DNA of 64,000 bases from Aureisphaera sp963669405. GTDB lineage: Bacteria > Bacteroidota > Bacteroidia > Flavobacteriales > Flavobacteriaceae. Position 1 is the stretch's first letter; the number at the start of each line of letters is the position of its first letter. The stretch spans positions 1 to 64,000 of the forward strand of contig CAXXHF010000002.1 of NCBI GenBank assembly GCA_963669405.2. The letters run 5' to 3'. The position numbers and the translations under genes were made by a program. The notes under the pieces are model-generated. The model saw nothing but the letters and a program-made list of their open reading frames with translations, was not told where the DNA came from and searched no databases. This document shows positions 54,932 to 63,941 of the stretch, in pieces.

Positions 54932-56206
54932 TTACGTAATTAATGTTCCTTTTGAAGTTAATGAATATGATATATAAATGTATACTGAATAAAAAACGGA
55001 ATAGACCACGCTTAACATCCTAACCAAAGTTTCTGCGTCATACTGTTTTCCTATAAAAAAGGTGATTACAACAGCAGTAACCAAGAAAAATTGACCAAGG
55101 GTATTGTATTTCTGCTTTTCCACAACATAAATCATATAGCTTAAAGGAAAGCTTAAAAATCGTAGAAAAAATACAGGTGTCATGATCTTTACATATTGTC
55201 CCGCAACGGTCCAATCCTTTCCAAAGACAAACGTAAAAACATCTTCAGCAAAAAAGTAGATTAGTATTGTGGGCACTATAGACAGTAAAAATAATTTTTT
55301 TAATGTTCTTATAAAAAGTTTACGGGTATTACCCTTTTCAATATGTAATGTAACAGCCTCCATCTTAAAAACATCTTGCACAGCCCCTGCCAATAAGCTG
55401 ATGGGTGCATTGAATATTTTCTGAACCAAATAATAATGCCCAGAAACCACCGAAGAGAAAAAAGAATTAAAAAAAACGTGTGTAATTTGGTTGGAGGAAA
55501 TATTGAAAAATGATGCTAATGCATCGTATCTAGGAAAATCCTTATAACGTTTTGCCAATGCAATCACTTTGGGTTTATAAAAACTAGTCCGTTCCTTTTT
55601 GGGAGTTTTTAAAAAGGAAAAAAGAAAATATAGGACTGCTAAAAATTGTCCGAAAATATTGCCCATTATGAGTCCAAAAGCACCTAAAACAGTAAGAAAA
55701 CCAACCCCCAAACTAACACTGCTACTACCTGAGGTTTGTATTACTCTAGTTTTAGAAAGTTTTGCATAACGCCTTTTTCTATTGAACCAATAGTTGAAAG
55801 TTTGATAGATCCCCGAAAGAAATATAGTGAGTGGTACGAGATATAGCCACCCTCCTATTTTTTCATTTCCCAATGCATTTACAATTTGATCGTGGAAAAT
55901 AAGAATTACCAAAAAAGAAATTAATGCTACCCCAAGCACAATAATCCAAGACAACCACATGATCTGCAAGGCGTTTTCATCTTTTGGAGGAAGGGTAATC
56001 GCAAATTCATAACGCCCTGTAGCAATTATGGAAATAACAGATGTTATACTTAGATACAAGGCAAGCACTCCAAAATCATCAGGAGTATAAAGACGGGTTA
56101 AGATAGGGCTAATGGCTATAGGGATGGCCTGTGCAATAGCAGTTCCCGTGACAAGAGTAGCTACATTTTTAGCAAATTCAGATTTCAGAAATAATTTCTT
56201 CAACAT
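54932..56206 (-). CDS. Polysaccharide flippase (Wzx-type, MATE-like)
   Basis: A 424-residue inner-membrane protein with about twelve helices. Typical opening FAKNVATLVTGTAIAQAIPIAISPILTRLYTPDDFGVLALYLSI and ALASFFNISSNQITHVFF near residue 220. It matches the polysaccharide_synt/Wzx family, which moves lipid-linked repeat units to the periplasm. A second flippase is encoded at 60621-61916, so the locus may serve two units, or one is redundant. Confidence 0.88.
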   Translation of the reverse strand: MLKKLFLKSEFAKNVATLVTGTAIAQAIPIAISPILTRLYTPDDFGVLALYLSITSVISIIATGRYEFAITLPPKDENALQIMWLSWIIVLGVALISFLVILIFHDQIVNALGNEKIGGWLYLVPLTIFLSGIYQTFNYWFNRKRRYAKLSKTRVIQTSGSSSVSLGVGFLTVLGAFGLIMGNIFGQFLAVLYFLFSFLKTPKKERTSFYKPKVIALAKRYKDFPRYDALASFFNISSNQITHVFFNSFFSSVVSGHYYLVQKIFNAPISLLAGAVQDVFKMEAVTLHIEKGNTRKLFIRTLKKLFLLSIVPTILIYFFAEDVFTFVFGKDWTVAGQYVKIMTPVFFLRFLSFPLSYMIYVVEKQKYNTLGQFFLVTAVVITFFIGKQYDAETLVRMLSVVYSVFYSVYIYISYSLTSKGTLIT

Positions 56207-56243
56207 AAATTATTATAACGTTCTAAACGAACGTTGGGGGTGC

Positions 56244-57230
56244 TTACCTGTAATTGTTCCTATTAAGATCGAAAGGGTGTTCCGTAAGCGATTTTTTTGC
56301 AAAAGGATGGTACGTCCCAATAAGGCCAACTGTATCCATATTCCGTATATCGTATACAGTTTCAATGGCCTGTCTGGCATCATCTATTCCATAACCATTA
56401 CCAGCAAGTATTTCTTTATAACTGGTTGTATGCAAATCTGTAAATCCTCCACTAAATTCTAACTCCTCACCTTCTATGGTTATAGAACGGTAGGTAGTTT
56501 GTCCTTTTTCTACTACATGTTTTGGAAGTACTTCTGAATTTATGGATAAGAACCAACGTACCCTAGCACGCTCTAATTCTAAATAACCGGCAGCACGATC
56601 ATGTGTATGTACATGAACCGTGTTTTCTTTTACTTCGCCAAAGATCCAACCTAGCATGTCGAAAAAATGTACTCCAATGTTTGTTGCAATTCCTCCAGAT
56701 TTGTTAAGGGCTCCTTTCCATGAAGTATAATACCAATTCCCCCTAGAAGTAAGATAAGTTAGGTCTACATCATAAATTTTATCTTTCGGGCCGTTAGCAA
56801 TTTTTTCTTTAAGTGCAATGATACTGGGATGAACACGCAATTGAAGAATATTCCAAATACGTTGTCCAGTATTTTTCTCTACTTCTTTGAGCGCATCTAG
56901 GTTCCAAGGGTTCATAACCAGTGGTTTTTCGCAAATAGCATCTGCTCCTTCCCGTAATCCAAACCTAATATGAGAGTCATGCAGGTAATTGGGAGTACAA
57001 ATACTCACATAATCCAACTGTATTTTATTCTCAAACTGGAACTTAGAAATATGCCTGTCAAACCTTTCAAATTCTACGAAAAAATCAGCATTGGGAAAAT
57101 AACTATCTATAACCCCAACACTATCATTGGGATCATATGCAGCAACCAAATTGCCACCTAATTCTTTCATAGCCTTCATATGCCTTGGTGCAATATATCC
57201 CGCTGCACCTATCAATGCAAAATTCTTCAT
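56244..57230 (-). CDS. Gfo/Idh/MocA oxidoreductase (WlbA/WbpB-like)
   Basis: A 328-residue NAD-dependent oxidoreductase from ATG 57230 (MKNFALIGAAGYIAPRHMKAMKEL), choosing this over 57257. Rossmann part near residues 4-24, then DAICEKPLVMNPWNLDALK with the conserved EKP lysine, and GVHFFDMLGWIFGE with the catalytic histidine. It is most like WlbA/WbpB, which oxidise C3 of UDP-GlcNAc-uronate. The acetyltransferase next to it (WlbB/WbpD-like) supports this. The matching UDP-GlcNAc 6-dehydrogenase is not in this window. Confidence 0.85.
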   Translation of the reverse strand: MKNFALIGAAGYIAPRHMKAMKELGGNLVAAYDPNDSVGVIDSYFPNADFFVEFERFDRHISKFQFENKIQLDYVSICTPNYLHDSHIRFGLREGADAICEKPLVMNPWNLDALKEVEKNTGQRIWNILQLRVHPSIIALKEKIANGPKDKIYDVDLTYLTSRGNWYYTSWKGALNKSGGIATNIGVHFFDMLGWIFGEVKENTVHVHTHDRAAGYLELERARVRWFLSINSEVLPKHVVEKGQTTYRSITIEGEELEFSGGFTDLHTTSYKEILAGNGYGIDDARQAIETVYDIRNMDTVGLIGTYHPFAKKSLTEHPFDLNRNNYR

Positions 57231-57237
57231 AGTATCA

Positions 57238-57822
57238 TCAATCAATTCTTGAAACAAGGTTATTTTCTAATAAATATTGTTGTTGTGTTTCTGGACAAGT
57301 TGCCACATTATTGTCGTTAAATTGTAACCTGTGGCCATATTCACTTACCCAACCAATTTGTTTGGAGGGATTTCCCACAACCAATGCATAAGCTGGAATT
57401 TCCTTCACTACTACAGCACCAGCACCGATAAAAGCATATTGACCAATGTTGTTACCACAAACAATAGTGGCATTTGCTCCAATGGATGCTCCTTTTTTTA
57501 CTACAGTTTGCAAATACTGATCTCGTCGTACAACTGCACTTCTTGGGTTTATAACATTGGTAAATACCATAGAAGGGCCTAAAAAGACGTCGTCCTCACA
57601 TACCACTCCTGTATAAATGGAAACATTGTTCTGTACTTTTACATTGCTCCCCAGTACAACCTCAGGTGAAATCACCACATTCTGTCCCAGATTACAATCG
57701 TTACCTATAACGGCGTTTTTCATAATGTGTGAAAAGTGCCAGATTTTGGTTCCACTACCAATACTGCATCCTTCATCAATCACAGCAGTTTCATGTGTAA
57801 AGTATAAGGAAGTATCTTTCAT
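57238..57822 (-). CDS. Sugar N-acetyltransferase (WlbB/WbpD-like)
   Basis: A 194-residue left-handed beta-helix acetyltransferase from ATG 57822 (MKDTSLYFTHETAVIDEGCSIGSGTKIWHFSHIM), chosen over 57849. GTKIWHFSHIM, CNLGQNVVISPEVVLGSNVKVQNNVSIYTGV and DDVFLGPSMVFTNVINPRSAVVRRD are characteristic of WlbB/WbpD, which acetylate the 3-amino group of UDP-2-acetamido-3-amino-glucuronate. It lies 7 bases before the Gfo/Idh gene. The aminotransferase step (WbpE/WlbC) may be done by the DegT enzyme at 43690-44817 or one outside. Confidence 0.87.
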   Translation of the reverse strand: MKDTSLYFTHETAVIDEGCSIGSGTKIWHFSHIMKNAVIGNDCNLGQNVVISPEVVLGSNVKVQNNVSIYTGVVCEDDVFLGPSMVFTNVINPRSAVVRRDQYLQTVVKKGASIGANATIVCGNNIGQYAFIGAGAVVVKEIPAYALVVGNPSKQIGWVSEYGHRLQFNDNNVATCPETQQQYLLENNLVSRID

Positions 57823-57938
57823 AAGGTTTGGAATAACAGTATCAAACAACTGTTATATTTTGCTGCAAATTTATTGTTTTTATGTGGGTTTTCAGCTTCA
57901 TTCTCGCAGAAGAAAGAAAATTTAGCTATTCTCCAAAG

Positions 57939-58826
57939 TTAATAGGAGGAAGATTCCTTTTCAAAGATTGTTTTCAGTTCTTTTCTTATGGTGTCTGAAA
58001 GTTCAAAATTACGGCTATTGGGCTTTGTACTCATTTTAAATACAAATTTCTTTACTTGTGATGGTAATATTCGTTTCAATAAAGAAAGTAAGCCTATTTT
58101 CTTTATTGGAGACCAGAACTGACGATATTTCAACTCTCTAGAGACATTTATTGCCTTACCGGAAGTATTCTGAAAGTCTTCTATCTGTAAATCGCTGGCC
58201 AAACGTTTCAATACTTGATTGGGTGCTTTAAACAAATCTTCCGCTCTAATAATGGTCACGTTATTTTCGAAACTTTTTTTAAATCTTTGAATCGAAACAT
58301 CATAAAAGCTCATTCCTAGGTAAGAATACCAAGGTAGCTTGTCATTTTGATACAAATTTATTTCGTGTTTAAGAGCCTCCTCAAAAGATCGTTTTTCACG
58401 CAACAATCCTTTATTCATTGTATAATGGGAAAAAGACCTTTGCAACGGATTTCTAGTTATGATTATGATTTTTGAGTTGGAATTGTATTCCTTTATTTTT
58501 GAAACTACCGCTGGGGCATGCAAATAAGAAATACTTGCTTCTGCTCTATAATTTTCATTATTGGCTAAGGAAAAAAGCATCTCATAATCGGTAGCCTTTT
58601 CAATTTTAGCTCGATGTATGTGGTTTGGAAAATCCTTTTCAAAATAACGATCCAAATTAAAAAATGGAATAGGTTCAAATAGTGATTCAGGCAAATCTTC
58701 TACAAAATAATGAGGCTCTTTTATTGGAGAAACATAAATATCAGGGTGCTTGGCAAACAACTCCATCAAGAGTGTCGTTCCAGAACGCATCGTACCAACA
58801 ATGAATAAATTTGCCTTTTTTTCCAT
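57939..58826 (-). CDS. Sulfotransferase
   Basis: A 295-residue enzyme with the PAPS-binding sulfotransferase fold. The 5'-phosphosulfate loop FIVGTMRSGTTLLMEL is at about residues 8-23, and the 3'-phosphate site IIIITRNPLQRSFSHY at about 126-141, in the usual places. No signal peptide. With the other two sulfotransferases and cysDN nearby, it most likely sulfates a sugar of the repeat unit using PAPS. The start overlaps the upstream glycosyltransferase stop by one base. Confidence 0.9.
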   Translation of the reverse strand: MEKKANLFIVGTMRSGTTLLMELFAKHPDIYVSPIKEPHYFVEDLPESLFEPIPFFNLDRYFEKDFPNHIHRAKIEKATDYEMLFSLANNENYRAEASISYLHAPAVVSKIKEYNSNSKIIIITRNPLQRSFSHYTMNKGLLREKRSFEEALKHEINLYQNDKLPWYSYLGMSFYDVSIQRFKKSFENNVTIIRAEDLFKAPNQVLKRLASDLQIEDFQNTSGKAINVSRELKYRQFWSPIKKIGLLSLLKRILPSQVKKFVFKMSTKPNSRNFELSDTIRKELKTIFEKESSSY

Positions 58827-59746
58827 TAATTCTTCAACGCTTTTAAAATCTTATAATAATTAAACCATGGAAATAGTTGCATCCACTTTATAAGAAATGC
58901 GTATTTGCCTCTTACATTCCTAGAAATTAGGTTAATTAATGTTTTCCGCTCCTCCACACTATATGACTTGACGTTCTTTATATAACTGAGTACTGCAAAT
59001 CTCTGAAAATAAATATCCAGAGATCGTTGTTCTTCCAGAGTAATCTTAACCCTAACGGCTAAAAGCGTATTTAAGTAGGTTTCAAAATTATTTGCACTAT
59101 ACGTATGAGATGACTGAGGCGCTATGGTATTTTTATTATAAAAGGACAATGGTTTGTTTACAAAAACAACGGCTTTATCTATTGCCAAACGCACCCACAA
59201 ATCGTGGTCTTCATGTTGTGACAGTGACGCATTAAAAACCCCTCTCTTTTCAAATACCGATTTATGAAAAACAGCATTAGAAGCATTGATAGGAGGCAAA
59301 AATCTTTCTATAACTATATAGTAGTTTACTTCTTTGGTGGCTCCATCTTCTGGCAAAAACGAATGATGATACCTTTCTTTATAATCCTTAAAAACTCTAG
59401 TTCTTCCAGTAGCAAATAGCTGATGCTTTGGAAACTTTTGAATGGCTTTTGTGATTTCATCCAAGAAATTAGGTTCCCACCAATCATCTGCATCTAAAAA
59501 AGCAATCCAAGAAAATTTTGCAGTAGCTATTCCTTTATTTCTGGCTTCAGACACTCCCGCATGTTCTATATTAATTACTTTCAGCCTTGAATCATTGATG
59601 TCCTTTACAATGATAGCCGAACTATCTGTACTACCATCATTTACAACTATCAACTCAAAATCCCGAAACGATTGCTCCAATACAGAAGCAAGCGTTTTTT
59701 TAATATAAGCTTCTTTGTTATATAATGGTACGATGATACTTATCAC
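58826..59746 (-). CDS. Family 2 glycosyltransferase
   Basis: A 306-residue GT-A enzyme. ISIIVPLYNKEAYIKKTLASVLEQSF at the start, VVNDGSTDSS near residue 34, and FLDADDWWEP near 84 (the DxD region) are classical GT2 motifs. The C-terminal part ends in FNYYKILKAL. It overlaps the following sulfotransferase gene by one base and the preceding sulfotransferase gene by four bases, so sulfation and transfer genes are translated together. Confidence 0.9.
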   Translation of the reverse strand: MISIIVPLYNKEAYIKKTLASVLEQSFRDFELIVVNDGSTDSSAIIVKDINDSRLKVINIEHAGVSEARNKGIATAKFSWIAFLDADDWWEPNFLDEITKAIQKFPKHQLFATGRTRVFKDYKERYHHSFLPEDGATKEVNYYIVIERFLPPINASNAVFHKSVFEKRGVFNASLSQHEDHDLWVRLAIDKAVVFVNKPLSFYNKNTIAPQSSHTYSANNFETYLNTLLAVRVKITLEEQRSLDIYFQRFAVLSYIKNVKSYSVEERKTLINLISRNVRGKYAFLIKWMQLFPWFNYYKILKALKN

Positions 59747-60624
59747 AACTGCAGGATTTTAGACATAAAATGAATGCACTTGAGCATGATACCTTCAAAG
59801 ATTGATATCTTTGAAAGGGATTGTTCTTTTTCGAATATTTCAATAGGCTCCCCAATATAGCCTCGACTAGGATTCCCGCCTATAGCATGTGTTTTTTGGT
59901 ATTTTAAACTTTCATAAGAAATGGGTTCTTCAATAAATTTTTCTAAAGCAATAATAGTGGATTTTGGAAAACGGCATAAAGCATTATACTTAATAAAATA
60001 ATAGGCTCCATTCTTTCTAAGTTCTCTAGCCATGAGCTTTACTTTCAACCAAGATTTTACCGCTAATGCCGTAGATTTTTTTGGCATTTTCTTCTCCTTA
60101 TGTGGATACTCTTTTAAAACGACGTCTTTTTTCCAGCTATTTACTACTTCAGCTAAATTACGTTCTAAATGAATCATCTTTAATTCACAAAAATTAAGTT
60201 CTTGTAAAACCCTTGCCCAACTAATGCTTTTGGAGCTATCAATAATAATAGACTTGCCACTAACTTCTGAAATCGTACGATAAAAAAGAGGTACCATTTC
60301 AAAAAATGGTTTCCAGTCTTGGTTTTTTTGTAACTCAGAAATCTTATGGTAGTTTTTGAAATATTGGACTTCCTTCACTTTTTGTGTAAAATAATCTGGG
60401 CCTACCAAAGGAAAGCTATCTTCGAGTTTTTGAGCAACTGCATTCCAAAGTTCACAATGCTGAATAGCCGTATCACATCCACAATTGGTATCTCCTTCAT
60501 AATAACGTACCCAAAATCGGTGTGCTTCTCCAATAGAAAGAGTTCCTTCTACGGTTGCTAAAATACCATCTAATAATGTAGAACCAGACCTGCCATCACC
60601 TGCTATGTACACAATCTTTATCAT
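59743..60624 (-). CDS. Sulfotransferase domain protein
   Basis: A 293-residue protein with the PAPS-binding loop VYIAGDGRSGSTLLDGIL at about residues 4-21 and a 3'-phosphate site near MIHLERNLAEVVNSWK (about residues 145-160), preceded by IIDSSKSISWARVLQEL. The middle holds conserved Cys residues (TNCGCD). Family call is good; the acceptor sugar is not known. It lies between the second flippase gene (4-base overlap) and the GT2 gene. Confidence 0.82.
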   Translation of the reverse strand: MIKIVYIAGDGRSGSTLLDGILATVEGTLSIGEAHRFWVRYYEGDTNCGCDTAIQHCELWNAVAQKLEDSFPLVGPDYFTQKVKEVQYFKNYHKISELQKNQDWKPFFEMVPLFYRTISEVSGKSIIIDSSKSISWARVLQELNFCELKMIHLERNLAEVVNSWKKDVVLKEYPHKEKKMPKKSTALAVKSWLKVKLMARELRKNGAYYFIKYNALCRFPKSTIIALEKFIEEPISYESLKYQKTHAIGGNPSRGYIGEPIEIFEKEQSLSKISIFEGIMLKCIHFMSKILQL

Positions 60625-61916
60625 AACAGGGTTGTTTGAAGGTGCAATTTCTTTTTAGCATATTTTACAAAAACTACATTTTGAACAATAATCAAAAACG
60701 CATAAGCGATAGCCGCTCCCAAAACGTCATAATAATATATCAAGGCAAGAACAACCAAAATATGGAGTATGGTATTCCACACATTTATCTTAAGGACATA
60801 TTTTTGATAGCCCGTCATGGTAAGTAATAATCCCACAGAACCAGCCATAGCATTTACTAGTTGTGCAGCACATAATACAACCAGAGGCAAATAGCTATCG
60901 TTATAGGATTCGCCATATAGATAATGAAGAATAGGTTTTCCCGCAATGATAAAAAGGAAGCCTACGGGTAAGGATAGCAAAAATGAAAAACGAGTTGCCT
61001 TCTTAATGAGTTCTTGTAGTTTTTTAAAGTTATGTTCTTCAAATAATTTAGAAATGTGAGGGCTTATGGCACTATTCACAGCAGTTAACCCAAATGAAAC
61101 CAGATTTGCCCCTTTAAGAGCTACCTCAAATAATGCCACTGCAGCCGTTCCGCTAAAAATTGCCAACAGAAAAGTAGATATCCGTGTCTTTAAATTATTT
61201 ATAGTCATATTCATTAAAAACTGGAAAGAGGTATGTAACCATTCTTTGGTATGATATATAGGGATTACCCCTCTCAAATGGTCTTTTTGTTTTAGTTTTA
61301 AAAAAAACATTCCAACTCCATACGAAAACAATGCGGCTATAAGATGTAATTGCATGGCTAACTCTGAAGTTAATACATTAAAACCAGAGAAAATAACGAT
61401 CCCAATAAGAAGTAGAAACTGCCGCAATAAGATATCTGGAATTTGTCCCAAAATAACAAAACGCATTCCTTGTAAAGTGGCATTTCTCAAAGCATTAAAG
61501 CCCATTATTGGCAATAAAAACAGTCCGTAAAGTGAAGTATTTATAAAAGATGTACTCCATGCATCCTTAAATAAAAGATAAACCAATAAGCAAACAACTA
61601 TAATAATACCGTAGCTAATAACAACAAATTGATTGGTCTTGATCAATAGCCCTTTGATGGCTGCCTTGTTGGCCTCCAATTCGTATTTGGGGATCAATTT
61701 GTTCAGTAGTAATGGGAATCCCAGTGTTAGGGGAATGAGCAACATCGTTACCAAAGACAGGACCAATACATATATCCCGTATTCTTTTAATCCTAAATAT
61801 CGAGCCAAAAAAACACTTACCAAGAAGGTAAACAAGGTTCCCAAAAGTTTAATAACCAAGCTTCCTATTGTCCCTGTTCGTATACTCTTAGAATTGAAAA
61901 TTTCTGAATACTTCAA
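60621..61916 (-). CDS. Polysaccharide flippase (second Wzx-type protein)
   Basis: A 431-residue inner-membrane protein with about twelve helices. TIGSLVIKLLGTLFTFLVSVFLARYLGLKEYGIYVL is a typical Wzx/MATE opening, with GTAAVALFEVALKGANLVSFGLTAVNSAISPHISKLF near residues 250-285. It differs clearly in sequence from the flippase at 54932-56206. The two may act on different repeat units. It overlaps the sulfotransferase gene by four bases. Confidence 0.88.
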   Translation of the reverse strand: MKYSEIFNSKSIRTGTIGSLVIKLLGTLFTFLVSVFLARYLGLKEYGIYVLVLSLVTMLLIPLTLGFPLLLNKLIPKYELEANKAAIKGLLIKTNQFVVISYGIIIVVCLLVYLLFKDAWSTSFINTSLYGLFLLPIMGFNALRNATLQGMRFVILGQIPDILLRQFLLLIGIVIFSGFNVLTSELAMQLHLIAALFSYGVGMFFLKLKQKDHLRGVIPIYHTKEWLHTSFQFLMNMTINNLKTRISTFLLAIFSGTAAVALFEVALKGANLVSFGLTAVNSAISPHISKLFEEHNFKKLQELIKKATRFSFLLSLPVGFLFIIAGKPILHYLYGESYNDSYLPLVVLCAAQLVNAMAGSVGLLLTMTGYQKYVLKINVWNTILHILVVLALIYYYDVLGAAIAYAFLIIVQNVVFVKYAKKKLHLQTTLL

Positions 61917-61949
61917 GATAAGTAATGCTATAAAAGGTTTTCAAGATAC

Positions 61950-62639
61950 TTAAAAAGTATAACCTAATAGCTCAATTTCGGCAGCAGAAAACGTTCTTAT
62001 TCTTTCTACAATATCAGTGGGCAATAATTCTCTATAATGTCTAAGGTCTTTCCTAGAATTACTCTTAGCCCTATAGTCTGGCATAACCAAAGGGGTTTCG
62101 AGTCTAAGTTTATTGGAAATACTATCTAGGGCAGCGGAAATATCTTCAAAAGCAAACACATCATCTACTACCACTTTGCCTGCTATACTATACAATGAAA
62201 AGCCTTTTAGTCTTTCTAACATCCCAGCATTCGCAAAATCTTCTATGGAATCATAAGTGGATTCTGTATTTTTCCAATAATACCAAGAAACAAATTTATC
62301 CCAAGGATTTCGATCAAAACAAAACTTATAATAACCGTCCCAAACCTCATCAGACACCAGATGTTTTATTTTACTTGCAGAGATATGGTTGTAAAAAGTT
62401 GCTTTCTTTTGTTGCAGTATAAATTTTGCCCAATCTTTTAGTGAATATTTTGAAAAGGGAATGAAATAGTTTTGTGCTGTAGGATAGCCAAGTTCTTTCC
62501 TTTTAGCTTCATCGTTCTCAGAGATTGGAGTGATGATATCATTAGGCCCACATATTTGAGAAAGTGCTATCTCTAGGGAAGTTCCAGCCGTTTTTTGGGT
62601 TTTAATGAATATAAATTTATGGGTATGTGAGATGATCAT
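61950..62639 (-). CDS. Sulfotransferase family 2 protein
   Basis: A 229-residue protein of the Sulfotransfer_2-like type. FIFIKTQKTAGTSLEIAL at about residues 9-26 is the 5'-phosphosulfate site, and FDRNPWDKFVSWYYW at about 107-121 is the 3'-phosphate site. No signal peptide. It lies 3 bases after cysN and just before the flippase gene, so it is in the same transcript as sulfate activation. Confidence 0.87.
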   Translation of the reverse strand: MIISHTHKFIFIKTQKTAGTSLEIALSQICGPNDIITPISENDEAKRKELGYPTAQNYFIPFSKYSLKDWAKFILQQKKATFYNHISASKIKHLVSDEVWDGYYKFCFDRNPWDKFVSWYYWKNTESTYDSIEDFANAGMLERLKGFSLYSIAGKVVVDDVFAFEDISAALDSISNKLRLETPLVMPDYRAKSNSRKDLRHYRELLPTDIVERIRTFSAAEIELLGYTF

Positions 62640-62642
62640 ATC

Positions 62643-63899
62643 TTAGATAATCATACCGGCGGCTACGGTTTCATGAGAGGTATCGTCTATAAGTACAAAA
62701 CTACCTGTAATTCGGTTATCACGGTATTCATCAATCATTAACGGTCGTGTGGTTCGTATCCTAATACGTGCAATATCGTTCATGTTGAGGTCTTTATTTT
62801 CCTCATCACGACTGTATGTGTTGATATCTATTTTATACAGGACTTCCTTTATCATTGCTTTTTGCTCGTTCGAAGTATGCAAAATAGTATACTTAGCACG
62901 TGGACGGGTTGGACCGTTATTTAGCCAGCAAAGCATTGCGTCAAATTCCTGACTTGGAGTAGGCTTATTGTTCGCTTTTACAATCATATCTCCACGGCTC
63001 ACATCTATATCATCTTCTAATGTTATGGAAATCGACATAGGCGCATAAGCTTCCTGAACTTCTCCTTCTATAGTATCTATTGTTTTAATACTAGAAGTAA
63101 AACCTGATGGCAAAATAACAACATTGTCGCCCGGTCTAAAAATTCCACTGGCAACACGACCTGCATAACCTCGATAATCTATAAACTCTTTGCTTTGCGG
63201 TCTTAATACTGTTTGAACTGGGAAACGAGCATCAATTTTATTTACATCGCTACTAATATGCATATGTTCTAGGGTATGTAGTAAAGGCCCGCCTTGATAC
63301 CATTCCATATTTTCGGAACGATTTACTACATTATCCCCATTAAGGGCACTAATGGGAAGAAAACGGATATCTTTGACATACAACTTAGAAGAAAACTCTT
63401 CGAATTGTGTAATGATATCTTCATAAATTTCTTGATTATAATCTACCAAGTCCATTTTATTGATACAGACAATAATGTGCGGTATCTGCAACAAAGAAGC
63501 AATGAACGCATGACGTTTAGTCTGTTCTATCACTCCGTTTCTGGCATCGATCAAAATCAAGGCAGCATTTGCCGTAGACGCTCCGGTTACCATGTTTCGG
63601 GTATATTGAATGTGCCCTGGGGTATCTGCAATGATAAACTTGCGCTTAGGAGTGGTGAAGTAACGATAAGCAACATCGATTGTGATCCCTTGTTCCCTTT
63701 CATCTCGAAGGCCATCAGTAAACAAAGCTAAATCCACTCCTTCGTGTCCCTTTCGCTTACTTGTAGATTCTACAGCTTTCAATTGATCTTCGAAAATTGC
63801 TTTGGAATCATATAACAAACGACCAATAAGTGTACTCTTTCCATCATCTACACTCCCAGCTGTAGTGAATCGTAATAATTGATTGTTATCTATCGCCAT
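62643..63899 (-). CDS. cysN: Sulfate adenylyltransferase subunit 1 (CysN GTPase)
   Basis: A 418-residue GTPase that drives ATP sulfurylase (CysD) to make APS from sulfate. EF-Tu-like motifs: GSVDDGKSTLIGRLLYD (G1, about residues 15-31), DTPGHIQYTRNMVTGAS (G3), NKMDLVDY (G4) and an SAL-like G5 near 185. Domains 2 and 3 complete the protein. The length is that of CysN alone, without the CysC kinase fusion, so APS kinase must be encoded elsewhere. It lies 42 bases after the cysD end and starts the part of the locus with three sulfotransferases. Confidence 0.95.
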   Translation of the reverse strand: MAIDNNQLLRFTTAGSVDDGKSTLIGRLLYDSKAIFEDQLKAVESTSKRKGHEGVDLALFTDGLRDEREQGITIDVAYRYFTTPKRKFIIADTPGHIQYTRNMVTGASTANAALILIDARNGVIEQTKRHAFIASLLQIPHIIVCINKMDLVDYNQEIYEDIITQFEEFSSKLYVKDIRFLPISALNGDNVVNRSENMEWYQGGPLLHTLEHMHISSDVNKIDARFPVQTVLRPQSKEFIDYRGYAGRVASGIFRPGDNVVILPSGFTSSIKTIDTIEGEVQEAYAPMSISITLEDDIDVSRGDMIVKANNKPTPSQEFDAMLCWLNNGPTRPRAKYTILHTSNEQKAMIKEVLYKIDINTYSRDEENKDLNMNDIARIRIRTTRPLMIDEYRDNRITGSFVLIDDTSHETVAAGMII

Positions 63900-63941
63900 T
63901 CTATTAAATTCTTAGTTGTAATTTTTTATTGAAATTCTAAT

